Positions 46,170 through 59,109 of a stretch of 64,000 nucleotides of DNA are shown in pieces. Position 1 is the stretch's first letter; each line of letters opens with the position of its first letter. The position numbers were made by a program, and so were the translations under genes. Below the pieces are notes generated by a model. It did not search any database. It saw nothing but the letters and a program-made list of their open reading frames with translations, and was not told the DNA's origin. Origin of the DNA: Hanleya hanleyi (Eukaryota; Mollusca; Polyplacophora; Lepidopleurida; Hanleyidae). The DNA is taken from contig JAVTVY010056984.1 of assembly GCA_036873755.1 (NCBI GenBank), positions 186,001-250,000 on the forward strand, read 5' to 3'.

Positions 46170-46670
46170 ATCTGAGACAGCTGTTTAATCTTTATGTGAT
46201 GCTGTGAATAATAACAAACTTCACGATTTCAAAAAGCTGTAGAATATATTCATCTAAACAGCCAAAAACGTTTCGATCAAACCATGATTAGGCGATGTAG
46301 AATCGGCCATACACGAATAACTGACGAACATTTACTAAAAACAGAGCCAGTCTTAAGGTGTATTCCTTGCCATGAAGATCTCACAGTAAAATATATTCTT
46401 ATCGAATGCATACATTTTAAGATTGCAAGAGAGGCTTTTTATCGAGCGACTACTTTGGAAGATCTTTTTAGTCGAGTGAGGGAGGATTGCATCTTATTGT
46501 TATTTGAAAGAAATCGATTTGTTGCATAAGTTTTAATGTGTGTATGTTTTAATGCGCTAGACTATGTTATTGGCTTGACTACTTAGAATTTTGTTTGATC
46601 GTCACTATATAACTGAAATATTGCTGAACGCGACATTAAACATTAATTCTCTCTCTCTCTCTCTATTGTA
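46170..46670 (+). mobile_element. 5'-truncated retrotransposon fragment with C-terminal ORF2 frame
   Basis: An 81-codon frame (46,284-46,529) holds MIRRCRIGHTRITDEHLL and CIPCHEDLTVKYILIEC, the Cys/His-rich C terminus of ORF2, and stops at the natural end (RFVA). It is followed by the untranslated tail and a CT run (46,648-46,665). Upstream (46,170-46,283) the match continues out of frame. Confidence 0.88.
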
Positions 46671-48634
46671 TGTATGAAACCAGTTCGTTAGACCTGTATC
46701 TGTATTGTTTCGAATTTGTTTCTAATTATAAGTGTGGAGAACAATCGGACATTAAGAGAGTTGTTACCTGAATTTAGATTGCTTGTTTTATCACCCTGCC
46801 TTGAAAAGACAGATAATGGCACAAGGATAAACGTAGAAGATGCATTTTGAACGAGATCTCTTGGAATCCACTTAATCTAAAGTAAGAATACTCGATACTC
46901 AGTATATCTCTCCGAGTGATTCCATAGATTATTTTATGCATAGTGCACTCTGCTTTTTTTAGTTGCATACGAGCCGTTTTTCGGGCCTTTATCAGTTGAA
47001 ACTAAATGTATGGTGTCCACTGGGACTCTTCCACTGTGGAATAAATTAGACTTGGCTTAGTTATAGAATGGTTTTGCGCTGCGCTCTTGCGATGCGCTCA
47101 CCCAAGTCATATTTCAGTGTCAATTGCAGCTATAATACTGTATGATCGGCCTTTATAGGTGTTTTCCTATATATTTTGTAATCTGGCGAGTTATTTTCTT
47201 GTTTGCTTTCATCCTTATTAACCGTTGGTCTCTGTGCTTGTTGTTTCCTCTGTTCTTACACTTTTCTAGATTTATTCCATTTCGTTAGTGAGGCCGCCGA
47301 GTACAATGATATAGAGCTGTGGTAGGCACACATGTTCTTTCAATTTGGGTAGGGATGAACAAACGAACACATTTCGACTGAAAATTGTCACTTCATATAT
47401 TCTAATAATCTGGAGAGATATGCCTCACATGGAGACAGACATTTCGTTATCATACATTTGAAATGTGAATCAGTTACCAAAGAGAAATGCGTAATTCAGA
47501 TCGCAAAAAAACATTTAAGTGTACTTGATAACAGAAACCAAAACATACAATCAATTAGCTTACCGAACTATAATATTTCTCTTAAGATTTGACTGATGTT
47601 TTTCACTTTTGACCTGCTTTGTGATATTTCTTTCTATTTCGTAATATGTTTGCATTCACGAATTGTTCTACTGTCCCCAATCTACTAATGTAGAACCTTA
47701 GCTTTGCTATCTACTGCTATTGATCTCGTTTGCCATGCTTGTTCAATAATAGCTGACTAGTGACATGACTTTGGCTTTACTTGCCATTGGTTACTGGGGC
47801 CCTCGGGCATTGAACGACCTCGGGGTTTGTATATTCCCAGCCGAAGTGGGTCGCGACATAGATATATTTAATTATGACCTAACTGTGGTGTCGAAAAGCT
47901 GCTTGGGATTTTTCTTTTTAATAGTGGATACATGGGCTGTATTTTGGTATATTACATCGATCATGTTTGGACAATCCTATCATCCCTTACCACCACGGTA
48001 TATATTATATTTATGCTCACAAAACACTTCGGCCTGCCACCTCTGGGCTGGCACATACTCCCCAATATGGAAGACTGAATGCTCAGAAATTGCTCAGTTC
48101 GAGGTGCAAACGTGATGAATATCTAAGCCCCTTTATATCACGTATTGACTCCCGGGCTAAACCGCCAGCGTTTGTAAATATATCAACATATATTCCACAA
48201 TAGTATGTTTATATTAGCACGACTACATTTTTGGCAACTCTTATAGTGTCTCCCTTGCAGATCCATTTCAATATATTAAGTGCCTTTTCGGTGATACCGT
48301 TTGTTACCGCAAGGGCTCGGAGAGGGCTTTGAGACGGTTGCGCTGAACATAGCCTGGAGGATTGAGAAATTCCGATATCGCATTGTTTTATTGACGATGC
48401 CAGGCATGAAGGTATTGGACCGTTTCAATTATCATTTACTGTCCGGGGAAGAAATACATTAATCATTTGCAATTTGATAATATTACCCGATGAATTCTGG
48501 ACCTTGACAATAAATCAGCCTAGTTCTCATTCAGACGTGTCACCTTGAATCTATATTGAAAAATATTGAGCAATACATCCTTTCACTCAGTGAGATTAAC
48601 TCTTCGAATCACGTAAAAGTAAATAAATACGCGT
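46671..48634. other. About 2 kb without a recognised feature
   Basis: The 116-codon frame at 47,765-48,115 has two hydrophobic stretches (LGFFFLIVDTWAVFWYI) but no known family and no supporting context. It is not called as a gene. Confidence 0.4.
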
Positions 48635-48945
48635 GATTGGTATTGCAGAAACTTGTCAAACAAAACGGCCCCACTATAAGCCTCCATTCCAAGTTTCTCA
48701 AATTCTGTGATAAATATCGTACACTGACGATAAATTACGACCGTGGCGTGCAAGATCTCTAGCGCTCTGTTTCGTAACTTATGTTTAATTTCGCTTAACC
48801 CTAGGTTGAGACCGTTTGAAAATCACGTGCTTTACATCTCCATGGTGTTTTAATGAACAAACACAAACAAAGCGTGATTGAGATACCTCATGCACTAGAA
48901 CACGATTGGAAATTCATTTGGATAAAGAATGCTCGTCAGTGACAA
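48635..48945 (+). repeat. R2 family repeat, left part, diverged
   Basis: TATTGCAGAAACTTGTCAAA (48,641) matches 41,440. The GGCGTGCAAGATCTCTAGCG stretch and a degenerate core (TTCGCTTAACCCTAGG) follow. It abuts the R1 array. Confidence 0.65.
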
Positions 48946-48959
48946 GGGTTGTATGTAAA

Positions 48960-50225
48960 GACTTGGAGCGATGTGCAAGAGGTGAGCAAAATTGACGACG
49001 TCTGGTGATTAAAAAGCAACCATATAACTCTACAGGAAAGCGTCCCTCGGCACCTCACATTCAGAGCCGAGAAAACGGTGGATTCTCGGACGTAGCCGGA
49101 GTATCTCAGCCGCGCTTTCATTGCAGCAGTTCATATGGAGACCATGAAGTATCCACACGACCCCTATCACCGGCTTATGCGGAATCAGATACGCTAGCTC
49201 GGGAGCTATGATGATAGACCAGCTCATACAACTCACCTGGTGTTAATGGATGAGCATCGTGAGACGTCTGATGGAGAAAACGCCTCAACATGGGGCAAAC
49301 CTAGTAAATGCAAGAACACCCAGAAAAACTAACCTGAAATTCCCGACGTCGTACGGATTAATTTTCTCACCAAAACAATGACCTTGCATATATTTGTCGA
49401 GTGACATGTACAAAGAGCGGGCCTCCGGGACTAACAGTTCACCAGCAGAATCTTACCATATACAGGTAATAAATTGGAGCGATATGCAAGAGGTGGGAAA
49501 ACTTGACGACGTCCGGTGACTAAAAAGCAACCATATGACTCTACAGGAGAGCATCCCTCGGTATCTCACATTCAGATCCCAGAATACGGTGGATTCTCGT
49601 AGCCGGAGTATCTCATCCGCGCTTTTATTGAAGCTGTTCATATGGAGACTATGAAGTATTCACACGACTCCTAGCACCGGCTTAAGCGGAATTAGATACG
49701 CTAGCTCGGGAGCTGTGATGATAGCCCAGCTCATACAACTCATCTGGTGTTAATGGATGAGCATCGTGGACGTCTGATGGAGAAAACGCCTCAACATGGG
49801 GTACCTGGTAAATGTAAGAACATCCAGAAAAAAGTAACCAGTAATGCGCCGTATGGCTTAAATTTCCCACCAAACAATGTACAGAGGACGGACCTCGGGG
49901 ATTAACAGTCTACCAGCATAATTCTATCATATACAGGTAATAAATTGGAGCGATATGCAAGAGGTGGGAAAAATTTACGACGTCTGGTGACTAAAAAGCA
50001 ACCATATCACTCTACAGGAAAGCATCCCTCGGCACTTCACATTCAGATCCGCCTCAACATGGGGTACACCTGGTAAATGCAAGAATACCCAGAAGAACTA
50101 ACCTGTAATGCCCGACGTCGTAAGGCTTAAATTTCCAACCCAAACAATAAACCTACATATATTTGTGAAATGACTTGTACAGCGGGCGGGCCTCGGGGAA
50201 TAACAGTCCACCAGCAGAATCCTAC
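48960..50225 (+). repeat. R1 tandem array, three units
   Basis: Units start near 48,962, 49,473 and 49,945, with GGAGCGATATGCAAGAGGTG in the last two. Lengths are about 510, 472 and 281 bp; the third has a deletion joining CATTCAGATCC to GCCTCAACATGGGG. Each full unit contains the core inverted (CACCGGCTTAAGCGGAATTA), CTCGGGAGCTGTGATGATAG and a far part ending CAGCAGAATC. Frames within are not conserved between units. This gives the fullest view of R1, about 470-510 bp. Confidence 0.88.
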
Positions 50226-50916
50226 TATAGTTGAACACTGTTATTATTGAGAACTGCTGACAGCTTCCACCTTGTAGGAAAGAATCCGTGCATTTTAAAT
50301 TTTGGTTCCATGCATATATGAGTTTATGCTATTATAAACCGTCGTACGAAAAAGGTCTTCCAAATATTGACTCGGAAATTATTCAATATTGAATGCATCT
50401 TCTCCACAGCGCATGCACCATTTCGCAGCCTCATTTTTCATCCCTGCCTCCAATAGCGAAAGTTGACCTAGAATACGTTGCTATGACGTACAGGGGAAAA
50501 CCCACGTACGCACGGTTCAGTTTGAATCCGGCCGAACAACCCCTTTAGTGTTGCACATGAGCGAACTACTTTTCATATGCTCTGTCCAGATAAACAGGGA
50601 AAATAAATCTCCAGATAATTCTTTTTAACGCTAGGTCAACAGAGGTATTATGCAGACTTGAAAAGTAATTGAAATGTTCGGCAAACATCTATTTTACTAT
50701 ATATGATGTCACTTCCGGCGATGTGCGCGAAGGTCCCGAATCCGGTCCAAACATCTGACTGGTGGCTGGGGTATTATTAGATCCCCAGCGAGGTGGCTGC
50801 ATTGAATGTCGCTTCTGACGCCTGAACTTCAGTTCACGCTGTATGAATTATATCATCTCTCCATACTTTCTCTTCTCTCCATATATAATGCTCCAATTAT
50901 AGTGGGAATCGTGAAT
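50226..50916. other. No feature recognised
   Basis: Bases 50,230-50,400 faintly follow the right part of R2 (ACTGCTGACAGCTTCCACCT, TTTATGCTATTATA) but too weakly to call. Confidence 0.35.
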
Positions 50917-51035
50917 GAAGCAAATATTTATGACAAACGAAGACCTTTCAAGATTACATCACGGTGCTTGATTTCGAAGCAAATATTTATGAGAAACGAA
51001 AACCTTTCAAGATTTACATGCCGGTGCTTGATTTC
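50917..51035 (+). repeat. 59-60 bp tandem duplication
   Basis: GAAGCAAATATTTATGACAA (50,917) and GAAGCAAATATTTATGAGAA (50,976) begin two adjacent units that both end CGGTGCTTGATTTC. Few differences, so fairly recent. Confidence 0.9.
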
Positions 51036-54000
51036 GTAAATATATGTAACATATCAGGTTATGGCAACAAGATGCGTTGAATGACAAACCGCATAAAGCC
51101 CTATTCTTAATAGCCAAACACCGCTCCAAGGGACGGGTATTTAGTTCCGTTTGGATCGCTCGCCGTCTCTATCAAATAAAAATATCCTTATATCGTCTCT
51201 TGTCAATGCCAGTCTCTCATAGAATCCGTAATTTTATACTTTGAGTTTCAGCTAATAATGGCTAATAAAAGCAAATACGCTTAAATATTTATAACAGACT
51301 AATATAGTCTAGTATGAGAATGCAATTAAACTTCTATCTAATATCTTTTCTACAATAGCTTCGGGATAAGAGAAATCAGAAGTTTGCACAATTTCGGACG
51401 AGTGGCTATCATCATAACAACCGTATTCTTGAAGGCTGGAAACCAGTTCAATTGGGAGGAATCAAATTACAGAACGAGGTCAACCGTTTTTCGTGATGAA
51501 ACTTCTGATCAAGCTGAGCTTCTCTCATACTCATATCTGCAAAAAAAATCGATATATGGAGTTAGTTTCTCGAGGATGTATATCTTTAGTGCTCATCATT
51601 CGTTTGCCAAAGAACTATAGGCCTATGTTGTCTTCTTGAAGGGGTTGTTTGCCAAACGCTATATATTGCATGGCACTGATCAATGCGATCCGATTCTAAA
51701 TCTGTTATCTGATTATAGGAAATACAGGTACCAATAGAAATATGACGGGAAAATAAGCAAGGCCAATACATGTGGGGAGGCTATAGCTGTGATTGTGAAT
51801 TAGCAAACTATATCTAAACACCATCTGAACAAGTAAGAAATTGAACCTGCATTGAATACTCGCAAATCCGCTTTGACACAGACATTTCTCTGTGTTGTGA
51901 AAGACAATCTCCAGAGGAACATTTAATCAACTATGCATAAAGCCAATGATTATTTCCTGTCAGTTTTAATAAATAACGGGTATCCCGCTAACGCCATACA
52001 ACACATGACATGATTCTGTCGAATTGTACTGTAATATAAACCTGAACATAACGTTATTTTCTTCTCCGCACATGGACATTTCTGGACTTATATTCCCATG
52101 GGATGATATGATCATATTTTAGTGCCCCGTTGTGTTATAAAACGGTCAAAATGGTTTGTGTATTGGGGAAAACATCGAAATTTGAGAGAACAGTGCAGTT
52201 CAATCGAATCAGATTGATATTTCTTACCACGGTTCACGAAGCCGCGAATTAAAACCTCTTTCCTTGACCTTTGGTCGACAATCCAGCTGTATCGGAATTC
52301 AAACAGTGTCCCATTGTAGATGACCTATCATTAACCATTAATTGTCATGAACCATTTCGAATAAAAAAAAACTGTTTGCGATCACATCGTGGTCATTTAA
52401 CTTTGTTTAGTATTCTGGCTTTCGGTCTTGTACGTCACTTGTTGGCGTAAAATGCCACGGTATGCTTGTTCAAGGTTTTGTAACGCATGAATCATGAAAG
52501 GGTCTCATTCTGTTGCACAGCTAGCTTCAAATTGCTTCATGGGAATAGAGAGAACCCCCACTGACATACATAAACGGCCAGATATGTGTTATCAGGGGCT
52601 GGAAACGGGATTTAGGAGGCTGGGGTCTAAACACACCACTTGGTTTTTGATCAAAATGTCGCCCAGACAGTCTAACAACGCCACCGACGCTGGTGAAAAA
52701 AGTTTGAGACTACATGCGACTTGTACAGGAATCTAGTTCGACCCAACATCGTGGCCGAGCGCCGATCGCATTACAGTTCTTCCAATGATCCAATCTTACT
52801 TATCAGGAATGCATATTAGTGGAGCTTTACTATTATTGGTTCGAGTATCGTTTGGAGACTAGTATGTAAAAGGTCATCATCGAATGTTCTTTCATCTCGC
52901 GTCCACGGATCACTTGTATGAGGCGACAGATCGTATATTTGCAGCAAGGGTTGTTTATACGATACATTTGAAGCGATTGGAAGCAGCTTTTCTGACGAAA
53001 ATTGACAATAGTCCGATTTCTTGGCAAGAAAACCTTAACTTCTGAGTAGGATACCGTGGTGTTTTACGCCAATACTTGTGACGTTCGACATTGAAACACT
53101 GTTCTGTCAACATTTATACTTGTTTACTAATGCACCAGCCATTGCGGTTGACACTGTTCCAAGGTTGAAGATGTCTAGTCAAGCAAATGGTCATATCAAG
53201 TGTCCAATTAATCATGGTGGCCTTCTGACTTTTGACTGCGGCACGAAGAATATCGAATTTAATATGAATTATTGGCCTAAGGCTATATATGCCCTTGAGT
53301 CGATGTAATTTGTTCTCTCCATTGATCAATTTATAGTCAATTTTGGACTGGTCAAAATCCGAGAACGAAGTCGTACATCATGATGGGTGACTATTTGTCA
53401 TACATGTCGATTTTGTGAAGCATCAATAGAACTGGGATAATAGTTGTAGAGTATGAGAATAAATAAACAAGTTGATTATGGATAACACTCTCTAGTTTAT
53501 CCAGGACGACGTTTCGATACAGGTACTGGTATCGTTTTCAAGTCAATAAATAAATAAGCATTATATATACAGTTCCTTGAGTAAATGTCAACAGTATGAT
53601 AACAAGCGCTGGATGAGCGCAAAGACCTCCGTCGAGGCAACAGGGTCCGTAGCGTAATACATCACTGAATAACATACGGCCGGATGCCAAGCTCAATTTT
53701 GCATTTGTTGGACGTTAGCTTCATCAATGGTAATTAATCTGGGATTGAGGGTTCCTCACTAGCATGTCCAGACAGGGATGTGACAGTCACATTCTCAGCA
53801 AATAATTTTTGTTTGATTTGACGTGCTTGAAATATTGGGGTATGGAATAGAGTATATTGATGGAAAACCTGGAAAAGTGCTTGAGACATTAGGCCCCATC
53901 CCACCCACACCTCCCCATGAGAGGATCCCCTCACCCAAATCAACACGTTAGCGACAGAAATGAGACCCTGTGTGCCTAGTTGTACCAACTTGCTTGTGAT

Positions 54001-54840
54001 TTTGTGCTATAGGCCCAACACAGCAACACTTCATATGTGTACAGTATAGCATCATCATTGATGAGAGAATGCTCTGCAAAACACACCTGATTTTACCGAC
54101 ACTTCGTTCTGATCTGTCTCAACATCATATGATGAGGATTCAATGCGCTCGGTATAATTTTGTATACTGGTGTTACAGGTCACCTTCGCCTTCACCTTAC
54201 TGTATCAATGACCATGGACTTGTACATGTATCACATTCACATTGAATGGTGATGGCTGATGAGAATATTGCCCCTATGGAACAAATGACTGGATTCCACG
54301 CAGCAAATATTTATTGTGTAACAGTGAGAAGAAAATTAATTGTATAAACATTCCAAGCCTCATTGAACACAAGCCGCATCATACTTGATATGAATATAAC
54401 GCGCGTACATTAGCTCGCTTGGACGTCGCTTAGTTAAATATGGACAGACTCGCAAAAATCTCAAAATTTTCAAAAGCCACAAAAATGCCCTCAGCTTGTA
54501 CAGAGTAAGTAAAAATACTTATGTACAACTTGATGTTTAGAAATGACTGTGTTGAGCGGTTCTATTCCCAACTTCTCTTTTATTCTATGTCATAGAGGAC
54601 AGGGTTTGGTAGATAATTAAAACCTGTATTAACTCGGCTTCACAGTTTAGAGAATGACTTCAATTGAGCCAAAGATGAAAGAGAAATACACTTATAAAAA
54701 AATCTATTTAAAAAAATATATGTTTATATTAATTTCCATAATTTATTGAAAAAAACTATACGTAGACTTCGACCACCCAATATCACACAGGCCAGGCAAC
54801 TGTGAGAACAAGTGAAAGATACCCATCGAGTTGAGCGGAT
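51036..54840. other. About 3.8 kb without a recognised feature
   Basis: No repeat match inside the window and no convincing frame (those at 51,384-51,620, 52,494-52,736, 53,078-53,308 and 53,734-53,988 lack motifs). Possibly unique intergenic or intronic DNA. Confidence 0.4.
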
Positions 54841-54874
54841 TTGCAGATAAACAACAACAAAAAATTGCACTTTG

Positions 54875-55055
54875 TGCCTCACGAGGCCCTTCTCCATAGA
54901 GTGCATGCCAGTTATTTTTCTAGACTACAACAACAACAACAGTTTTTGCCTGTATCACAGTCCGAGCTTCCGATTACCCTTCAACCTTACCCAGACAATT
55001 TTTGATAATTTTTGACAGATTGTCTGGCTAGGTTGTTGATCGGATTCACAGATCA
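54875..55055 (+). repeat. Direct repeat, first copy (pair with 55,987-56,145)
   Basis: Shared words: CTAGACTACAACAACAACAA (54,920), TTTTTGCCTGTATCACAGT, CTTCAACCTTACCCAGAC and GGCTAGGTTGTTGATCGGAT. The CAA run is one unit longer here. Confidence 0.85.
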
Positions 55056-55059
55056 TGAA

Positions 55060-55475
55060 TTCCACCGTGACGGAATCACCGTTGGGAAGACTTTTTCTTT
55101 ATTCAAAGTCATGTACTCGGAAGTTCCGTGGTCATACCCATGTAGTTTCAAGTTTAGTTTGCTATTCTATATGACATCTGTTTACGGATCCATGAAAAAT
55201 CTACAGATGATCCAGCATTTTCAGTAAATCATGCTTCGAAATGTTCGTGACGGAATCACCTGAAACGGACATGGCTCTGGACTAGTGTTGCTTGTCTATT
55301 TTTTTGCTGCTCTGTTTCAATCTGACTATTCTTATATGACATCTCTTACTAACATACAGTACCCAAGGATGATAAGATTTTTTCATCGTGAGAAAAACGC
55401 GACTGGATCATCCCAGGGGTTAAATCTAGTCCGTGACGGAATCGACAAAAAATCGTGATGGAATCACGAGTGCGC
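55060..55475 (+). repeat. Spaced GTGACGGAATCAC motifs on a diverged ~180 bp unit
   Basis: CGTGACGGAATCACC at 55,066-55,080 and 55,246-55,260, CGTGACGGAATCGAC at 55,432-55,446 and CGTGATGGAATCACG at 55,454-55,468. The first three are 180 and 186 bp apart. A second shared word (TATATGACATCTGTTTAC near 55,168 and TATATGACATCTCTTACT near 55,334) supports an old tandem unit. Confidence 0.6.
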
Positions 55476-55899
55476 TTTTTAAATCTTATCGGTGAAAGTG
55501 CTTTATTAATTACACATTTTCTTCAAAAAAATATTCCTAGAGTGAATTTATCTCTTCTACTTAGAAAATTAAAACTCTGACCTCTTATTTTTACTAAGGT
55601 ATACAGCTCCCGCCACATGCATATCTTTTCTGCAGATGTTTCAAAATAGTATAGTTTTCAGTAAAGTGCAATTTTTCTTCTTTGACAATTTAGAATTTCC
55701 CGAGTTCTTCATGTTAAAAAATTGCGGGAAAAATATTTCGCTATTAAAACACATCTTCTCTATTATTGGCTTGTTCCCGGGGATCATAGGAAGCGAATAG
55801 AACAAACAGCATGCTAATATAGGGTCTACGACAGAATGTGGAGTGAATTTTATGCGAAAAAGGGCTGTTTAGCAATGTCCGCTTTTCCTTGGAATTCAT

Positions 55900-56230
55900 G
55901 AGCGCACGATTGAAGTATCATGGGAAGATATATATTTCTTCCCCCCCCCCATCTTCAAACAAAAGGAAAAGAAAAAGCCGAGAGAGCGCCTCGTGAGGCA
56001 GAGTTATTTTTCCAGACTACAACAACAACAGTTTTTGCCTGTATCACAGTTCGAGCTTCCGATGACCCTTCAACCTTACCCAGACGACGGATAATTTTTG
56101 ACAGATTATCCGGCTAGGTTGTTGATCGGATTCACAGATAACGATTGAAGCATGGGAAGATATATTTTTTCAGTCGCTATCTCTCCCCCCCCCCAACTAA
56201 AAAAAAAAGAAAAGAAAAAGCCGAGAGAGT
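55900..56230 (+). repeat. Second copy of the 54.9 kb repeat between two C-run/A-rich direct repeats
   Basis: Bases 55,987-56,145 repeat 54,875-55,055. On either side are GGGAAGATATAT + C-run + GAAAAGAAAAAGCCGAGAGA units (55,921-55,987 and 56,154-56,228). The nesting suggests segmental duplication of about 240 bp. Confidence 0.75.
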
Positions 56231-56466
56231 TCTTCGGAGTTTTACGTTTTTGATCTCTGACTTTGAATTTGACTTAATTCTCACTTCCGACTCGCATCCT
56301 GGTGAATGACACTCGTCCTTTATCTTTTTGCCGATTCAGAGATTCTCGAGGAAGTTTCCAATTATACTATCTGGAATGCGAGTTTTTCTTTCGTGAAAAT
56401 TTACTTTTTATGAAAGCGCAGGTTTGTCTTCGTCGCATACCGGCCATCTATACCAGCGCGAAGCTA

Positions 56467-57223
56467 TAGATAAGATAAGATAAGATAACTTTATTGACAC
56501 TAAAACACAGTCACATGGCTGGTTATATGGTCATTTGGCACAAAAGGACGAAAATACAACTGTCAGTGTGAAACAATAATATTTAACAAACAGGTTGCAG
56601 TATGTAATACCGTATATACGTATAGCAGTTACCAGTTGGACTAGCTGAAGTATAGATAGGCCTATACACATATTTCCAAGGAACTAATAAGTTTCATTCT
56701 TCCGCAAGTTCTCACATAGTATCAGGTATTTGGCAGTGAGGGTCAAAATAGATTTGCAGATACTCCCAAGTACCAATTTAATCTTTTCGGTTGTCTGTAA
56801 CTTTGAGAAGTATGGAAACATTTTCTGTATTGTATTAATGAATGGCACTCGTATATCCTTATAGCTTTGGCATTCAAATAAGACATGGTATTCATCCTCG
56901 ATAGATTGACATGAACAATGTGTACACAAGTGCTCAGTTCTAGTTATATTCTTGTATCGGCCAGTTTTTATTTCTAATTTATGTGCACTAATTCTGTAGC
57001 GGCAGAGAACACTTCTTAATTCCTTGGAAACGACAAGATCCACATAACTGGCACGGTTAAACGAAGAAGTCATTAAAGACAGAACTGTAAGTTTATCAGA
57101 CGAGTGGATAGCAGATAGTATATCCTGCATTGCAAGTATAAGTACACGCGCGAATTTAGTACCCTCGAATAGAGACCCGGTGGAAGCGCTGCAAAGGATA
57201 CACACCTTTTGTGACGTAAGCAT
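56467..57223 (-). mobile_element. 5'-truncated second non-LTR retrotransposon with TTATC tail
   Basis: On the minus strand a 179-codon frame (57,223-56,684) contains YRISAHKLEIKTGRYKNI and the CTHCSCQSIEDEYHVLFEC segment, a Cys-Cys-His-Cys cluster typical of the C terminus of many invertebrate non-LTR polymerases. It ends at a stop and is followed by ~200 bp and AATAAAGTTATCTTATC with four TTATC units (56,468-56,488). Tandem short-unit tails mark several CR1/L2-like lineages; the clade is not determined. It is unrelated to the CT-tailed family above. The upstream part, including the RT, is missing. Confidence 0.8.
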
Positions 57224-59105
57224 TCATTTGTGTCCAAAGAAAAGATTCAAGATTTCGTCGGGAACCATGACGATCCCTATTGGAAATACTATGAGTCGTG
57301 GGTTCCCCATATGACAATTATTTGGCGGGAGATTTCACGTTGCGCTCCTAGACCTCCGTCTGATCGACGGAGGTAACAATAGTATTGTACTAGGTGAGAA
57401 ACGAATTGTTAGGGCAGGATTGGAGATGGCACTAAATGCCACCAAAAGAACGAGTATGAGAATGTTTAAGAAGTGGTTGTTCTGCACTTCGATATCTTAT
57501 GTTTCTTTGCAGCATAGTGAAACGACATAGCAACGCGTAAGGTTTGTTGGCGATATAAAGAAGGGATCACTTTTTTTAGTAGAGTTTGGGTGTCATATTC
57601 TTCATTAATATTCAGGCGTCGTCCACACAGAATGTTCGCGTCAATAATCGAAAGACGTTTTTCATAAGACATATTCACTTCCTCGTGTCTGACTGGCCAT
57701 CTTCTTTGATGTTGGCATTTTACTGGCGCGTATGAGGCTGGCTCTATGAAGAATACATTAGAGGAAAAGAGGAACAAACTGGTATTTGCTATTAACTGAT
57801 TTGCCGGATGGGAGATTTTGCGGATGAAAACGTTCTTCCGTCGTAACTGTGTTTTGAAAAGGTCACATTAATGTGGGAATTGTTACATCGTGATCGCCAG
57901 AATAGAATACCAAACGAGTGCCTGACGACCTGATTAGGACTGCAATATAGAGAATGCTAGAGTGAGATCAATCCCATTTCGAGCAAAATCATTGACCCAT
58001 CTGCGATAGGTTTTCATAAAGTGGATTGGACTAGTTTACTATTTCATTGGCTCTTTATCTCTTTCAAATGCTTCTTAGCGAGATATGTATACGCCTTATG
58101 AAGGCCGTTCCGAAATATTACTGATTTTCCCCACGTCAGTATGTTCTGACTTTTCAAAATATGTATATTCCAATCTGTTGTATTGCGCACTGCACAACTT
58201 GAAGCAGTTGTCTCTTACGCTGATTTGGCGTTAGAAGCAATGAACGAATCATTCTTTCGAACCAGTGTATCGATCGATCTGTAAGGATTAACTGGTCTTT
58301 AGTTAATTATACCAGTACTTTATATAGCATTTCTGAATATAAATAAATCGAGGGGGTTCTTCTAATCGAACCAATTGGTGAGTGCAGTCATTCCGCTCGT
58401 TCTGCAGATCTACTGTGAGTTTTGGCTGGTTTAAACATTGAACAGCCTCGTTACCTGCTGGTCTGTATACTCTGTACTACCGATGCATGCAAGCGTGCTC
58501 TGTGAACATATTGTTTCAACGTTCTGTACAAAATACAGCCAATGAACGGACGACGAGAGAAACTGGTTCGCCTTATTCAGAGACAGGCCGAGTGTATCCT
58601 AAGGCTACGCTGAGAAACAGTCCCCTTGATGTTCGCGATGGAACGATATGGGAGCGTGGCTTGGATCAACAGAAACCGACATGTGATTTTACAGGAGAGG
58701 AGATATACGACACATTGTCTGGATCTTAACCCTATAATAACCGCTCATATAACGAATGACGCGAAATCTGAAAGCTGGAGAAATGGAAACTGGATATTCA
58801 GGTGAAAATAATGCATTGGGAATTGGAGGATCATGCAACGTGTCATATACGATACAATGGGAAGTGGTGAAATTTTTCCCGAAAAGACCAATGAAATTGG
58901 ACTGGATATCCAGACCACCACCACCTGAGACGATTAGGTCATTTATAATAAGACATTAGGCCTGAGGCTCATGTTAGTCCATCCATCAGACTAGGAAATC
59001 AAAAGCCGATAAGCCAGCCTACTGGAATAACACTGCGTGAGCTATTCCACAAACAGGAGAAATCGCTTAGAAAAGAGTTTTCTCTCCTTTAATGAGGCAT
59101 ACCTG
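57224..59105. other. About 1.9 kb without a recognised feature
   Basis: Frames at 57,466-57,777 (minus, 103 codons) and 58,487-58,729 (plus) have no known motif, no partner frames and no repeat match. Confidence 0.35.
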
Positions 59106-59109
59106 TAAA

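Noticed and set aside
47765..48115. 116-codon plus frame with possible membrane segments
   Set aside because: No family recognised, no splice context and no support. Frames of this length are expected by chance in 64 kb.
48960..50225. CRISPR-like array
   Set aside because: Units are ~500 bp, tandem and without spacers, and the genome is eukaryotic.
56468..56488. Independent ATAAG microsatellite
   Set aside because: It is the TTATC tail of the minus-strand non-LTR fragment that ends there.
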